Positions 45,644 to 54,994 are shown, numbered from the stretch's first letter. The stretch: DNA of 64,000 nt from DASSUW01 sp963806395 (GCA_963806395.1 CAWDYI010000003.1:124001-188000); one strand, 5' to 3'. Made by a program: numbers and translations. Notes: generated by a model from the sequence alone, not told the origin.

Positions 45644-47059
45644 GTGGCTCAAGTGGGAATCCGAGAGCTGCTGGAGGCCGGCGTGCACTTCGGCCACCAG
45701 ACACGCCGCTGGAACCCGAAGATGCGCCGCTTCATCCATGGCGAGCGCGGCGGGATCTACATCATCGATCTGCTGAAGACCGAGGCGCTGCTCGCGCAGG
45801 CCCAGCAGTTCGCGTCCGAGATCGCCCATCGTGGCGGCACCGTGCTCTTCGTGGGCACCAAGAAGCAGGCTCGTGACGGCATCAAGGACATTGCCGAGGC
45901 AGCCGGGATGCCGTACGTCAACCACCGCTGGCTCGGTGGCCTGCTGACGAACTTCCAGACGATCTCGCTGCGCATCAAGCGACTGCACGACCTCGAGCGC
46001 TACGCGTCCGAGGGCCAGCTGGCGCTGTTGCCGACGCGCGAGCGTCTGTCCGCGGAGGCCGACCTGCTGAAGCTGCAGGCCAACCTCGGCGGCGTGAAGA
46101 ACATGCAGCGCGTGCCCGACGCGATGTTCGTCGTCGACCTCAAGACCGAGCTGATCGCCGTCCGCGAGGCCCAGCGCCTGCGGATCCCGATCATCGGGCT
46201 CGTGGACACCAACTGCGACCCCGACGGCATCGACTACGTGGTGCCGGGCAACGACGACGCGATCCGCGCCTGCAACGTCATCACCCGCGCGATCGGCGAC
46301 GTCGTCGCCGAGGGCCGCACCCGCTTCCGCACGGAGGAGGAGCGCGCGCGCCTCGAGGCCGAGGAGCAGGCCCGCCGCGAGGCGGAGGAGCGCGCCCGCC
46401 AGGAGGCCGAGGCACAGGCCCGTCGCGAGGCCGAGGAGCGTGCCGCCGCCGAGGCGGCGCAGGCCGCCGCCGAGCCCGCCGAGGCTGCGGCAGCGCCGGC
46501 CGCGCCCGCGGCCGCGCCTGCCGAGGCCGCCGCGGAGGCGTCGCCCGCGCCTGCCGCGGAGGCGCCCCCTGCGGCGGCCACCGCACCCGCTGCGGAGGCG
46601 CCGGCTGAGGCCGCGCCTGCGGCTGAGGCGCCGGCTGAGACCGCGCCGGCTGAGGCGCCGGCTGAGGCCGCGCCTGCGGCTGAGGCGCCGGCTGAGGCCG
46701 CGCCTGCGGCTGAGGCGCCGGCTGAGACCGCGCCTGCGGTTGAGGCGCCGGCTGAGGCTGCGCCTGCGGCTGAGGCGCCGGCTGAGGCTGCGCCTGCGGC
46801 AGAGGCGCCGGCTGAGGCTGCGCCTGCGGCAGAGGCGCCGGCTGAGGCTGCGCCCGCGGCTGAGGCGGCGCCGGCGGCGGAGGCTGCGCCTGAGGCGCCG
46901 GCCGAGCCCGCGGCTGAGGCTGCGCCCGAGGCGCCGGCCGAGCCCGCCGCCGAGGCGGAGCCGCCGAAGAAGAAGCGCGCCCCGCGCCGCAAGAAGGCCA
47001 AGGAAGACGCGCCGCCCGCCGACGACAAGGCCAAGGAAACCGAGGAGACCAAGTCGTGA
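45644..47059 (+). CDS. rpsB: 30S ribosomal protein S2 with a long Ala/Glu/Pro C-terminal extension
   Basis: Residues 1-226 are a normal S2: IRELLEAGVHFGHQTRRWNPKM, YINL-type FVGTKKQARD, VNHRWLGGLLTNFQT, IIGLVDTNCDPDGIDYVVPGNDDAIRACNVIT. The protein then runs on for about 245 residues: a charged helix of EEQARREAEERA repeats (about 227-270), some 170 residues of decapeptide AEAPAEAAPA repeats, and a Lys/Arg/Glu end KKKRAPRRKKAKED. Ordinary S2 is 230-260 residues. Start is GTG 45644, with AGGGAG 7 nt upstream. The extension is presumably unstructured and exposed at the 30S neck; its role is unknown. The stop overlaps tsf (GTGA). Confidence 0.95.
   Translation: MAQVGIRELLEAGVHFGHQTRRWNPKMRRFIHGERGGIYIIDLLKTEALLAQAQQFASEIAHRGGTVLFVGTKKQARDGIKDIAEAAGMPYVNHRWLGGLLTNFQTISLRIKRLHDLERYASEGQLALLPTRERLSAEADLLKLQANLGGVKNMQRVPDAMFVVDLKTELIAVREAQRLRIPIIGLVDTNCDPDGIDYVVPGNDDAIRACNVITRAIGDVVAEGRTRFRTEEERARLEAEEQARREAEERARQEAEAQARREAEERAAAEAAQAAAEPAEAAAAPAAPAAAPAEAAAEASPAPAAEAPPAAATAPAAEAPAEAAPAAEAPAETAPAEAPAEAAPAAEAPAEAAPAAEAPAETAPAVEAPAEAAPAAEAPAEAAPAAEAPAEAAPAAEAPAEAAPAAEAAPAAEAAPEAPAEPAAEAAPEAPAEPAAEAEPPKKKRAPRRKKAKEDAPPADDKAKETEETKS
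46590..46915 (+). repeat. 30-bp tandem repeats inside rpsB
   Basis: The segment is built from imperfect 30-bp units (core ggctgaggccgcgcctgcgg) encoding AEAPAEAAPA, about ten copies, with silent and Ala/Glu/Thr/Val variation between copies. The period is a multiple of three and the copies lack the spacers of a CRISPR array. Confidence 0.9.
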
Positions 47060-47655
47060 GCATCCCCGCTTCCCTGGTCAAGGAGCTGCGCGACCGCACC
47101 GGCGCGGGCATGATGGACTGCAAGAAGGCGCTCGAGGAGACGGGCGGCGACCTGGACAAGGCCGTCGAGCTGCTGCGCGTCCGCCTCGGCGACAAGGCGC
47201 TCAAGGTCGGCGGCCGTGAGGCCACCGAGGGCACCGTCGCGTCCTACATCCACTCCGGCGGCCAGGTCGGCGTGCTCGTCGAGGTCGACTGCAACACCGA
47301 CTTCGTCGCCCGCAACGACGACTTCCAGGCCTTCGCCCGTGACATCGCGATGCACGTCGCCGCCTCGCCGACCACCAGGTACGTCTCCGAGGACGAGATT
47401 CCCGAGGACGACAAGCAGGCCGAGCTGCGGGTCTTCGAGCAGCAGGCGGCCGACAAGCCCGAGAACATCCGCGCGAAGATCGCCGAGGGCAAGCTGCGCA
47501 AGTGGATGGAGGAGGTCGTGCTGCTCAACCAGCAGCACGTCAACCTCGACAAGTACGAGGGCAAGACGATCGAGCAGCTGCGCGTCGAGCTCGCCGGCAC
47601 GACGGGCGAGAACGTCGTGATCCGGCGGTTCGCGCGTTTCCAGGTCGGAGCGTGA
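47056..47655 (+). CDS. tsf: Elongation factor Ts, short form
   Basis: The 199-residue protein has the N-terminal UBA-like region LVKELRDRTGAGMMDCKKALEE and the EF-Tu contact motif DCNTDFVARNDDF. It is the nucleotide exchange factor for EF-Tu. It is shorter than E. coli EF-Ts (283) and resembles the one-core-repeat form found in Thermus and many others. It is coupled to rpsB and pyrH by 4-bp overlaps, the classical order. Confidence 0.95.
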   Translation: MSIPASLVKELRDRTGAGMMDCKKALEETGGDLDKAVELLRVRLGDKALKVGGREATEGTVASYIHSGGQVGVLVEVDCNTDFVARNDDFQAFARDIAMHVAASPTTRYVSEDEIPEDDKQAELRVFEQQAADKPENIRAKIAEGKLRKWMEEVVLLNQQHVNLDKYEGKTIEQLRVELAGTTGENVVIRRFARFQVGA

Positions 47656-48377
47656 CGGAGCAGCCCGCCTTCAAGCGGATCCTCGTGAAGCTGTCAGGCG
47701 AGGCGCTGATGGGCGACCTCGAGTTCGGCACCGACGCCGACACGCTGACCGCGATCGCCAGGCAGCTCAAGAGCGTGCACGACCGCGGTGTGGAGATCGC
47801 GGTCGTGCTCGGCGCTGGCAACATCTATCGCGGCCTTGAAGGCGCTGCCGCCGGCATGGACCGCGCGACCGCGGACTACATGGGGATGCTCGCGATCGTG
47901 CTGAACGCGCTCACGCTCCAGGACGCGCTCGAGAAGGAGGGCGTCCACACCCGCGTGCAGTCGGCGATCACGATCTCCGAGGTCGCCGAGCCGTACATCC
48001 GCCGCCGCGCGATGCGCCACCTCGAGAAGGGCCGCGTCGTGATCTTCGCTGCGGGCACCGGCAACCCGTTCTTCACCTCCGACACCGCCGCCGCGCTGCG
48101 CGCGCTCGAGATGCACGCGGAGGTGATCCTGATGGCCAAGAACGGCGTCGAGGGCGTCTACACGTCCGACCCGAACAAGGACCCGAACGCCGAGTTCATC
48201 CCCGAGATCACCGCGCGCGAGGCGCTCCAGCGCGACCTCAAGGTGATGGACGCCACCGCGCTCACGCTGTGCATGGAAGGCGAGATGCCGATCTACGTCT
48301 TCAACATGAACGACGACTCGAACATCGACCGGATAGTCTGCGGCGAACGGGTGGGAACGCTCGTGAAACCGTCATGA
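47652..48377 (+). CDS. pyrH: UMP kinase
   Basis: The 241-residue amino-acid-kinase-fold protein reads KRILVKLSGEALMG, IAVVLGAGNIYRGLEGAAAGMDRATADYMGMLAIVLNAL, FAAGTGNPFFTSDTAAALRALEM, and VEGVYTSDPNKDPNAE, all typical of bacterial PyrH. It phosphorylates UMP to UDP. GTG start 47652 overlaps tsf; its stop overlaps frr as ATGA. Confidence 0.96.
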   Translation: MTEQPAFKRILVKLSGEALMGDLEFGTDADTLTAIARQLKSVHDRGVEIAVVLGAGNIYRGLEGAAAGMDRATADYMGMLAIVLNALTLQDALEKEGVHTRVQSAITISEVAEPYIRRRAMRHLEKGRVVIFAAGTGNPFFTSDTAAALRALEMHAEVILMAKNGVEGVYTSDPNKDPNAEFIPEITAREALQRDLKVMDATALTLCMEGEMPIYVFNMNDDSNIDRIVCGERVGTLVKPS

Positions 48378-48931
48378 TCGACGACCTTCTCAAAGACGCC
48401 CGGGAGCACATGAACAAGTCCGTGGACGCGACCCGGACGAAGTTCGGGTCGGTGCGCACGGGCCGCGCCTCGCCGGCGCTCCTGGACCGCATCAACGTCG
48501 ACTACTACGGCTCGCAGACGCCGCTCAAGCAGCTCGCGACCGTGTCTGCGCCGGAGGCGCGGCTGCTGACCGTGCAGCCGTACGACAAGACCTCGATGAA
48601 GAACATCGAGCGGGCGATCCTGGAGTCCGACATCGGGCTCACGCCGAACAACGACGGCGCCATCATCCGCCTGCAGATCCCCGAGCTCACCGAGGAGCGC
48701 CGCAAGGAGCTGGTGAAGGTCGTCCGCACGATCGCCGAGGAAGGCCGTGTGGCGATCCGCAACATCCGGCGCGACGTCATGCACGACCTGCGCGAGCTGC
48801 GCGACGCCGGCGAGACCGGCACCGACGACGAGCACCGCGCCGAGGAGGCGCTCCAGAAGGTCACCGACGAGAAGATCCAGGAGCTCGACGCGGTCCTCAA
48901 GGCCAAGGAAGAAGAGATCCTCGAGGTGTGA
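48374..48931 (+). CDS. frr: Ribosome recycling factor
   Basis: The 185-residue protein has the RRF signature: RTKFGSVRTGRASPALLDRINVDYYG, QPYDKTSMKNIERAI, GLTPNNDGAIIRLQIPELTEERRKELVK, and RNIRRDVMHDLREL. With EF-G it splits post-termination ribosomes. ATGA overlap with pyrH and GTGA overlap with uppS. Confidence 0.97.
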   Translation: MIDDLLKDAREHMNKSVDATRTKFGSVRTGRASPALLDRINVDYYGSQTPLKQLATVSAPEARLLTVQPYDKTSMKNIERAILESDIGLTPNNDGAIIRLQIPELTEERRKELVKVVRTIAEEGRVAIRNIRRDVMHDLRELRDAGETGTDDEHRAEEALQKVTDEKIQELDAVLKAKEEEILEV

Positions 48932-49590
48932 GCGCCTCGTACGTCGCCATCATCACGGATGGCAACGGACGCTGGGCCCGGCAGCGGGGCCTGCCCGTTG
49001 AGGAGGGCCACCGTGCCGGAGCCGACGCCGTCAAGGCCCGCCTCCGTGACGCCGTCGACCTCGGCGTCCGCGAGCTGACCGTCTACTCGTTCTCGACCGA
49101 GAACTGGTCGCGCTCGCCCGAGGAGGTGGCCGCGCTTATGGGCCTGTTCTCCGAGCGGATCCTCGCCGAGACGCCCGAGCTCGACGACGAGGGCGTGCGG
49201 ATGCGCTTCATCGGCCGCCGCGACGGTGTACTGGCCGAGCTGCTCGAGCAGATGGACTGGGCGGAGCAGAAGACCAACGCCAACGACCGGATCACGCTGT
49301 TCGTGGCGTTCAACTACGGCGGCAGGGCCGAGATCGTCGACGCGGCGCGCGCCTTCACCGGCTCGACCGAGGAGGAGTTCCGGGCGCTGCTGTACGCGCC
49401 GGAGATGCACGACCCCGACCTGATCATCCGGACCAGCGGCGAGCAGCGGCTCTCCAACTACCTGCTGTGGCAGTCCGCGTACTCGGAGCTGCACTTCACC
49501 GAGGTCCTGTGGCCGGACTTCTCACGCGAGGACTTCGAGGCTGCGCTCGGCGAGTTCGAGGTGCGGCGGCGGCGGTTCGGCGGGCGATGA
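48928..49590 (+). CDS. uppS: Polyprenyl (undecaprenyl) diphosphate synthase, cis-type
   Basis: The 220-residue protein has the cis-prenyltransferase motifs: IITDGNGRWARQRGLPVEEGHRAGADAVK (catalytic Asp), TVYSFSTENWSRSPEEV, FVAFNYGGRAEIVDAA, and DLIIRTSGEQRLSNYLLWQSAYSEL. It makes the polyprenyl carrier lipid for cell-wall synthesis. It is about 30 residues shorter than typical UppS, mainly at the ends. It is coupled to frr and cdsA. Confidence 0.93.
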   Translation: MSASYVAIITDGNGRWARQRGLPVEEGHRAGADAVKARLRDAVDLGVRELTVYSFSTENWSRSPEEVAALMGLFSERILAETPELDDEGVRMRFIGRRDGVLAELLEQMDWAEQKTNANDRITLFVAFNYGGRAEIVDAARAFTGSTEEEFRALLYAPEMHDPDLIIRTSGEQRLSNYLLWQSAYSELHFTEVLWPDFSREDFEAALGEFEVRRRRFGGR

Positions 49591-50438
49591 GCTCGCGCGG
49601 CGGCAGGCGTTCGCGAACTCGCGGGCGACAGCGCCGTAACGCCGGGTCGGACCTGATGCTGCGGGTGCTGGTGGCGATCCCCGCGATCGCCTACGCGATC
49701 TTCATCATCGCCTCCGGCGGCTGGATCTTCACGATCGGCATCCTCGTGCTCGGGTTCGTGTGCCTGCACGAGCTGTTCCGCCTGTACGAGCCGGTGCGGC
49801 CGATCAAGCTGGCCGCGTTCCTGGCACTCACCGGGTTCGCGGTCGCCGCCCAGGAGGGGAGCGAGCGTCAGGTGCTGCTCGCGCTCGTGGCGTTCATCCC
49901 GGTGATGTTCCTGCTCGGCATGGCCGTGCCGCGGAGCGAGGGACCGTCGCTGACCGCGGCGATGTCGCTCACGACGTTCGGCGTGGTGTGGGTGGGGATG
50001 GCGATCGCCCACGCCATTCTGCTGCGCGGCCTGCCGCATGGCGACGGGATCGTCGTCGACGTCCTCGTCGGCACCTTCCTCGGCGACACGGGCGCGTACC
50101 TCGGCGGCCGCGCGTTCGGAACGCGCCCGCTGTCGCCGCGCATCTCGCCGAACAAGACCGTCGAGGGCCTGGTGATCGGCTTCCTGACCGCGGTGCTGTT
50201 CACCTGGGCGGCGGGCCTGTACCAGGACTGGCTGAGCGGGGTGGACGCGCTGATCCTCGGCGCGGCGGTCGGCGCCGTGGCGCCGCTCGGCGACCTGCTC
50301 GAGTCGGCGGTCAAGCGCGACGCGGGCGCGAAGGACGCCGGCACGCTGTTCGGAGCGCACGGCGGCGCGCTCGACCGGCTCGACGCCGCCTTCTTCACGC
50401 TCGTTGCCGGCTACTACGTGTGGCTGGCGCTGCTCTAG
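49587..50438 (+). CDS. cdsA: Phosphatidate cytidylyltransferase
   Basis: The 283-residue integral membrane protein has an Arg-rich N-terminus, about eight hydrophobic segments, and the CdsA C-terminal signature: GDTGAYLGGRAFGTRPLSPRISPNKTVEG, then APLGDLLESAVKRDAGAKDAGTLFGAHGGALDRLDA. It makes CDP-diacylglycerol from phosphatidate and CTP, feeding the CDP-alcohol phosphotransferase at 63059. ATGA overlap with uppS. Confidence 0.94.
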   Translation: MSSRGGRRSRTRGRQRRNAGSDLMLRVLVAIPAIAYAIFIIASGGWIFTIGILVLGFVCLHELFRLYEPVRPIKLAAFLALTGFAVAAQEGSERQVLLALVAFIPVMFLLGMAVPRSEGPSLTAAMSLTTFGVVWVGMAIAHAILLRGLPHGDGIVVDVLVGTFLGDTGAYLGGRAFGTRPLSPRISPNKTVEGLVIGFLTAVLFTWAAGLYQDWLSGVDALILGAAVGAVAPLGDLLESAVKRDAGAKDAGTLFGAHGGALDRLDAAFFTLVAGYYVWLALL

Positions 50439-50476
50439 TCGCGACGCAGGTTGTGCGCGCGTGGTAAGGCTTGCGC

Positions 50477-50953
50477 ATGGGGGATGACGACCGCAGCACC
50501 GAGGACGACCACACCGACCGCCAGATGGCCGAGCTGCTGCAGGAGCTGCGCGTGGCCCTGCCCGGCGTGCAGATCCTGTTCGCGTTCCTGCTCACCGTGC
50601 CGTTCGCGCAGGGGTTCACGCGCGTGACCGACTTCCAGCGCGACCTGTTCTTCGCCGTCCTGCTGGCCACGGCGGCGTCGACCGCCTGCTTCATCGCCCC
50701 GACGGCGACGCACCGCCTGCGCTTCCATCACCGCGACCGGGCGTACATCGTCGAGTCCTCGAACCGCATGCTGATCCTGGGGCTCGGCTTCCTCTCGCTG
50801 GCGATCACCGGCGCCGTGACGCTGATCACCGACTACATGTTCGGGCTCGACAGCCACTGGTACTGGCCGCTGCTGGTGGCTCTGATGATCGTGGGCCTGT
50901 GGTTCGTTCGCCCGCTCATACGGCACATTCGCGGCGTTTCATCCGGGCCTTAG
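50477..50953 (+). CDS. DUF6328-like four-helix membrane protein
   Basis: The 158-residue protein has an acidic N-terminus and four hydrophobic segments (around 28-48, 56-78, 98-122 and 128-148). The motif ELLQELRVALPGVQILFAFLLTVPF together with FRVHH-like HRLRFHHRDRAY resembles the actinobacterial DUF6328 family, whose role is unknown. It is inserted between cdsA and dxr, which are adjacent in many bacteria. ATG 50477 is preferred to the upstream TTG at 50471. Confidence 0.75.
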   Translation: MGDDDRSTEDDHTDRQMAELLQELRVALPGVQILFAFLLTVPFAQGFTRVTDFQRDLFFAVLLATAASTACFIAPTATHRLRFHHRDRAYIVESSNRMLILGLGFLSLAITGAVTLITDYMFGLDSHWYWPLLVALMIVGLWFVRPLIRHIRGVSSGP

Positions 50954-50979
50954 CTGAGCGTTGCCACAATGGGTCGCTG

Positions 50980-52137
50980 ATGAAGCGGCTCCTGATCCTG
51001 GGATCGACCGGCTCGATCGGCACGCAGGCGCTCGACGTGATCGCGCGCGCGCCGGGCGAGTTCGAGATCGTCGGCCTGTCCGCGGGCACGGCGTACGAGC
51101 CGCTGATCGAGCAGGCGCGCGCACACGGCGTGCGCCGGATCGCGCTGTCGGACCGCGACGCGGCGGCGCGCGCCGCGGAGGCCTGGACTGACGGGGAAGT
51201 GTTCCGCGGGCCGGAGGGCCTGGTGGAGCTCGTGGCCGGGTCGGACGCCGACCTGGTCCTGAACGCGATCGTCGGCTCGGCCGGGCTGGGGCCAACGATC
51301 GTGGCGCTGACGGAGGGCATCGACCTCGCGCTGGCCAACAAGGAGTCGCTGGTGGTCGGCGGCGACCTGGTGATGGCGCTTGCGGAGGCCACCGGCGCGC
51401 AGATCATCCCGGTGGACTCCGAGCATTCGGCGCTGCACCAGTTGATCGCGGCCGAGCACGGCCGCGTGGGGACGATCGACCGGCTCGTGCTGACGGCCTC
51501 CGGCGGCCCGTTCCGCGGCCGCTCGAAGGCGGAGCTCGACGCCGTCACGATCGAGGAGGCGCTGGAGCACCCGACCTGGGCGATGGGCGGCAAGATCACG
51601 ATCGACTCGGCGACGCTGATGAACAAGGGCCTCGAGGTGATCGAGGCCCACCACCTGTTCGGCACGCCCTACGCCGGGATCGACGTCGTCGTCCATCCAC
51701 AATCGATCGTCCACGCGCTCGTCGCGTTCAACGACGGCGCCGCGCTCGCCCACCTCGGCCATCCGGACATGCGCGTGCCGATCGCCTACGCGCTGCACCA
51801 TCCGGACCGTGTCGACGTGCCGGTGCGGACGCTGGACCTCGCCGAGATCGGCTCGCTGACGTTCGAGCCGCCGGACGAGGAGGCGTTCCCGTGCCTGCGC
51901 CTGGCGCGCGAGGCGGCGAAGGCGGGCGGCACCGGGCCATGCGTGCTCAATGCCGCCAACGAGATCGCCGTGCACGCGTTCCTGGGAGGCCGGCTGGCCT
52001 TCATGGGCATCCCGGCCGTGATCGAGCGCACGCTCGAGCGCGTCGGCGCGAGCGGCGTGCACAGCTTCGACTCGCTGTACGACGCTGACGCGCAGGCGCG
52101 CACCGTCGCGGGCGAGCTGGTGAGCGTGTACGCATGA
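50980..52137 (+). CDS. dxr: 1-deoxy-D-xylulose 5-phosphate reductoisomerase
   Basis: The 385-residue protein has the NADPH motif RLLILGSTGSIGTQALDVI, LALANKESLVVGGDLV, IIPVDSEHSALHQLI, LTASGGPFRGRSK and TIDSATLMNKGLEVIEAHHLFG. It makes MEP from DXP in the methylerythritol phosphate route to isoprenoids, upstream of IspG (55335) and ultimately UppS substrate supply. It overlaps rseP as ATGA. Confidence 0.97.
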   Translation: MKRLLILGSTGSIGTQALDVIARAPGEFEIVGLSAGTAYEPLIEQARAHGVRRIALSDRDAAARAAEAWTDGEVFRGPEGLVELVAGSDADLVLNAIVGSAGLGPTIVALTEGIDLALANKESLVVGGDLVMALAEATGAQIIPVDSEHSALHQLIAAEHGRVGTIDRLVLTASGGPFRGRSKAELDAVTIEEALEHPTWAMGGKITIDSATLMNKGLEVIEAHHLFGTPYAGIDVVVHPQSIVHALVAFNDGAALAHLGHPDMRVPIAYALHHPDRVDVPVRTLDLAEIGSLTFEPPDEEAFPCLRLAREAAKAGGTGPCVLNAANEIAVHAFLGGRLAFMGIPAVIERTLERVGASGVHSFDSLYDADAQARTVAGELVSVYA

Positions 52138-53204
52138 GCTTCGTGCTGGCCTTCCTCGGCTTCGCCGCGCTGATCATCCTGCACGAGCTCGGCCACTTCA
52201 CGGCCGCCAAGGCAGTCGGCATGCGTGTCGAGCGCTTCTCGCTGTTCTTCCCGCCGCTGGTCGCGCGCTACAAGCGCGGCGAGACCGAGTACGCGATCGG
52301 GGCGATCCCGCTCGGGGGCTACGTGAAGATCACCGGCATGAACCCGGCGGAGGAGATCCCGCCGGAGGTCGTGCATCGCGCGTACTACCGCCAGCCGGTG
52401 TGGAAGCGGATCGTCGTGATCTCCGCGGGCCCGGCCGTGAACATCCTGCTGGCGTTCGTGATCCTGTGGGTGCTCCTGTGGGCCAACGGGGTCGGCGAGC
52501 CGACGAACCGGATCAGCAACGTGACGACGCCGCCCGCGCTCGGTCAGCTGGCGCCGGGCGACCGGATCGTCGCGGTGGACGGCGTGCGCGGCGACTTCGC
52601 GACGCTGAAGGAGCAGATCGCCTCGCACCGCTGCAAGGGTGAGCAGAAGGACGGCTGCGCCGCCGCCACGCCGGCGACGATCGTCGTCTCGCTGCGCGGC
52701 GAGGAGCGCACCGTGCGGCTGGCGCCCGTCTACAACGCCACCCAGGACGACATGCTCGTCGGCTTCCAGGTCGACTCGAGAACCGTGCCCGTCGGCCCCG
52801 TCGAGGCTGCGGACCGGTCGATCTCCGGGATGTGGTTCTTCACGACCAAGACCGTCGAGACGATCGCCGGCATCTTCCAGGCCGAGAAGCGCAAGGAGCT
52901 CTCCGGCGTGGTCGGGTCCTACGAGGTGACGCGCCAGACGATCGAGCTCGACGCCCAGCGCGCGCTGTACCTGCTCGCGATCATCTCCCTGTCGCTCGCC
53001 GTGATCAACCTGTTCCCGTTCCTGCCGCTCGACGGCGGGCACATCTTCTGGGCGCTGGCGGAGAAGGTCCGCGGCCGCGCGATCCCGTTCAGCGTGATGG
53101 AGCGGGCCGGATTCGTGGGCTTCGTGCTCGTGATCGCGCTGTTCATGATCGGGCTCACGAACGACGTCGGGAGACTCACGGGGGACGGTTTCGGGGTCAG
53201 GTAG
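52134..53204 (+). CDS. rseP: Site-2 (M50) intramembrane zinc protease
   Basis: The 356-residue membrane protein has the zinc motif HELGHF (17-22), a PDZ-type region (GQLAPGDRIVAVDGVRGDFATL), and the second-metal-ligand motif NLFPFLPLDGGHIFW. It cuts membrane-embedded anti-sigma factors or signal peptides. It lies between dxr and ispG, as in mycobacteria. The hydrolytic His-Glu-His and Asp are intact. It could act on an anti-sigma factor of an ECF system; none is in the window. Confidence 0.94.
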   Translation: MSFVLAFLGFAALIILHELGHFTAAKAVGMRVERFSLFFPPLVARYKRGETEYAIGAIPLGGYVKITGMNPAEEIPPEVVHRAYYRQPVWKRIVVISAGPAVNILLAFVILWVLLWANGVGEPTNRISNVTTPPALGQLAPGDRIVAVDGVRGDFATLKEQIASHRCKGEQKDGCAAATPATIVVSLRGEERTVRLAPVYNATQDDMLVGFQVDSRTVPVGPVEAADRSISGMWFFTTKTVETIAGIFQAEKRKELSGVVGSYEVTRQTIELDAQRALYLLAIISLSLAVINLFPFLPLDGGHIFWALAEKVRGRAIPFSVMERAGFVGFVLVIALFMIGLTNDVGRLTGDGFGVR

Positions 53205-53213
53205 TGTGCTCCC

Positions 53214-54986
53214 ATGGAGGAGCAAACCCTGCGCCGCGCCGTCGCCTCAACGGCCGCGGCCACCATCGCTGAAGCGTTCCGGATCACGGTCGAGGAGCAT
53301 CCTGACCGCGTGGCGGTGCGGACCAAGGACGACGAGGTCTCGCACACATGGAGCGAGCTCCGCGATCGCTCGGACGCGCTCGCGGGCGGCCTGGCGAAGC
53401 TCGGTGTGCGGCGCGGCCACACCGTCGCGCTGATGCTCGGCAACCGGCCTGAGTTCCACGTCGCGGACCTGGCGGCGATGACACTCGGCGCCACGCCGTT
53501 CTCGATCTACGCCACCTTCTCGCCCGAGCAGATCGCCCACGTGGTCGGCGACGCAGGGGCGAAGGTCGCGCTGATCGAGTCGCAGTTCGCCGATCGCTTC
53601 GCGGCCGCCCGTGCGGACCTGCCGGAGCTCGAGCACGTGCTCGTGCTGGAGGACGGCTGGCCCGAGGACCCGGACTTCGACGCCGAGCCGCATTGGCGCG
53701 CCGTCGAGGCGGAGGACGAGGTCACGCTGATCTACACGTCCGGCACCACCGGCCCGCCGAAGGGCGTCCAGCTCGTGCATCGCAACGTGATGACGGCGGC
53801 GCGGTCCACCGAGGCGCTGATCCAGTTCCCGGACGGCGCGAAGGTGATCTCGTGGCTGCCGGCCGCGCACATCGCCGAGCGGATGGCGCATCACTACCTC
53901 CCGATCGTCTTCGGGATGACGATCACGTGCTGCCCGAATCCGCGCGAGGTGGTCGGCTACCTGCCGGCGGTCAAGCCGACCTGGTTCTTCGCCGTGCCGC
54001 GGATCTGGGAGAAGCTCAAGGCCGGGATGGAGGGCTTTCTGATGTCAGCCCGCCCACCCGACGACGCCGACCGGAATCGCGCGTGGCTCGAGGCCGCGTC
54101 GCAGAAGGTCGAGCTCGAGCAGGCCGGCGAGGATGTGCCGGCCGACCTCGCGGCCACCGTGGAGGAGGCCGACCGCGAGCTGTTCGCCGGCCTGCGCGCG
54201 ATGCTCGGTCTCGACGAGGCCGCCTCGGTCAACGTCGGCGCGGCCCCGACGCCGCGCCCCGTGCTGGTGTTCTTCCACGCCATCGGCATCCCGCTCGCCG
54301 AGCTCTGGGGGATGTCAGAGACCTGCGGCGCGGGCTGCTGCAACCCGACCGACCGGGTGAAGATCGGCAGCGTCGGGCCGGCCGGGCCGGGCGTGGAGCT
54401 GAAGCTCGCGAGCGACGGTGAGCTGCTGATGCGTTCGGACGTCGTGATGACGGGCTACCGCAACGCGCCCGACAAGACCAGCGAGGCGCTCGACGCGGAC
54501 GGCTGGCTGCACACCGGCGACATCGCCAAGATCGACGACGACGGCTACGTGCGGATCGTCGACCGCAAGAAGGAGATCATCATCAACGCGGCCGGCAAGA
54601 ACATGTCGCCCGCGAACATCGAGTCGGCGCTGAAGGGCGCCAGCCCGCTGATCGGCCAGGCGTGCGTGATCGGCGACGCACGGCCGTTCAACACCGCGCT
54701 GATCGTGCTCGACGCCGACTTCGGCCCGGCGTGGGCGGCTCAGCAGGGGATCGAGAGCGCCGATCTCGCCGTGCTCGCCGACGACGAGCGCGTCCGCGCG
54801 GCCGTGCAGGCGGGCGTCGACGCCGCCAACGAGCGGCTGGCGCGGGTCGAGCAGATCAAGCGCTTCACGCTCGTGCGCGGCGACTGGGCGCCGGGCGGGG
54901 ACGAGATCACGCCGACGATGAAGCTCAAGCGCAAGCCGATCGCCGCGAAGTACGCGGCTGAGATCGAGGCGCTGTACGAGCGGTGA
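53214..54986 (+). CDS. Long-chain acyl-CoA synthetase (AMP-forming)
   Basis: The 590-residue adenylate-forming enzyme shows the P-loop-like VTLIYTSGTTGPPKGVQLVH, SWLPAAHIAERM, FFHAIGIPLAELWGMSETCGAG, GWLHTGDIAKIDDDGYVRIVDRKKEIIINAAGKN. It activates a fatty acid with ATP and CoA, either for degradation or for lipid remodelling; chain length is unknown. It is inserted between rseP and ispG, which are adjacent in many Actinobacteria. It starts 9 bp after rseP. A 9-bp-stem terminator follows at 54995. Confidence 0.92.
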   Translation: MEEQTLRRAVASTAAATIAEAFRITVEEHPDRVAVRTKDDEVSHTWSELRDRSDALAGGLAKLGVRRGHTVALMLGNRPEFHVADLAAMTLGATPFSIYATFSPEQIAHVVGDAGAKVALIESQFADRFAAARADLPELEHVLVLEDGWPEDPDFDAEPHWRAVEAEDEVTLIYTSGTTGPPKGVQLVHRNVMTAARSTEALIQFPDGAKVISWLPAAHIAERMAHHYLPIVFGMTITCCPNPREVVGYLPAVKPTWFFAVPRIWEKLKAGMEGFLMSARPPDDADRNRAWLEAASQKVELEQAGEDVPADLAATVEEADRELFAGLRAMLGLDEAASVNVGAAPTPRPVLVFFHAIGIPLAELWGMSETCGAGCCNPTDRVKIGSVGPAGPGVELKLASDGELLMRSDVVMTGYRNAPDKTSEALDADGWLHTGDIAKIDDDGYVRIVDRKKEIIINAAGKNMSPANIESALKGASPLIGQACVIGDARPFNTALIVLDADFGPAWAAQQGIESADLAVLADDERVRAAVQAGVDAANERLARVEQIKRFTLVRGDWAPGGDEITPTMKLKRKPIAAKYAAEIEALYER

Positions 54987-54994
54987 GCCAAGAC

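Noticed and set aside
46590..46915. Regular 30-bp repeats resembling a CRISPR array
   Set aside because: The units abut without spacers, keep the reading frame and encode a decapeptide repeat of ribosomal protein S2.
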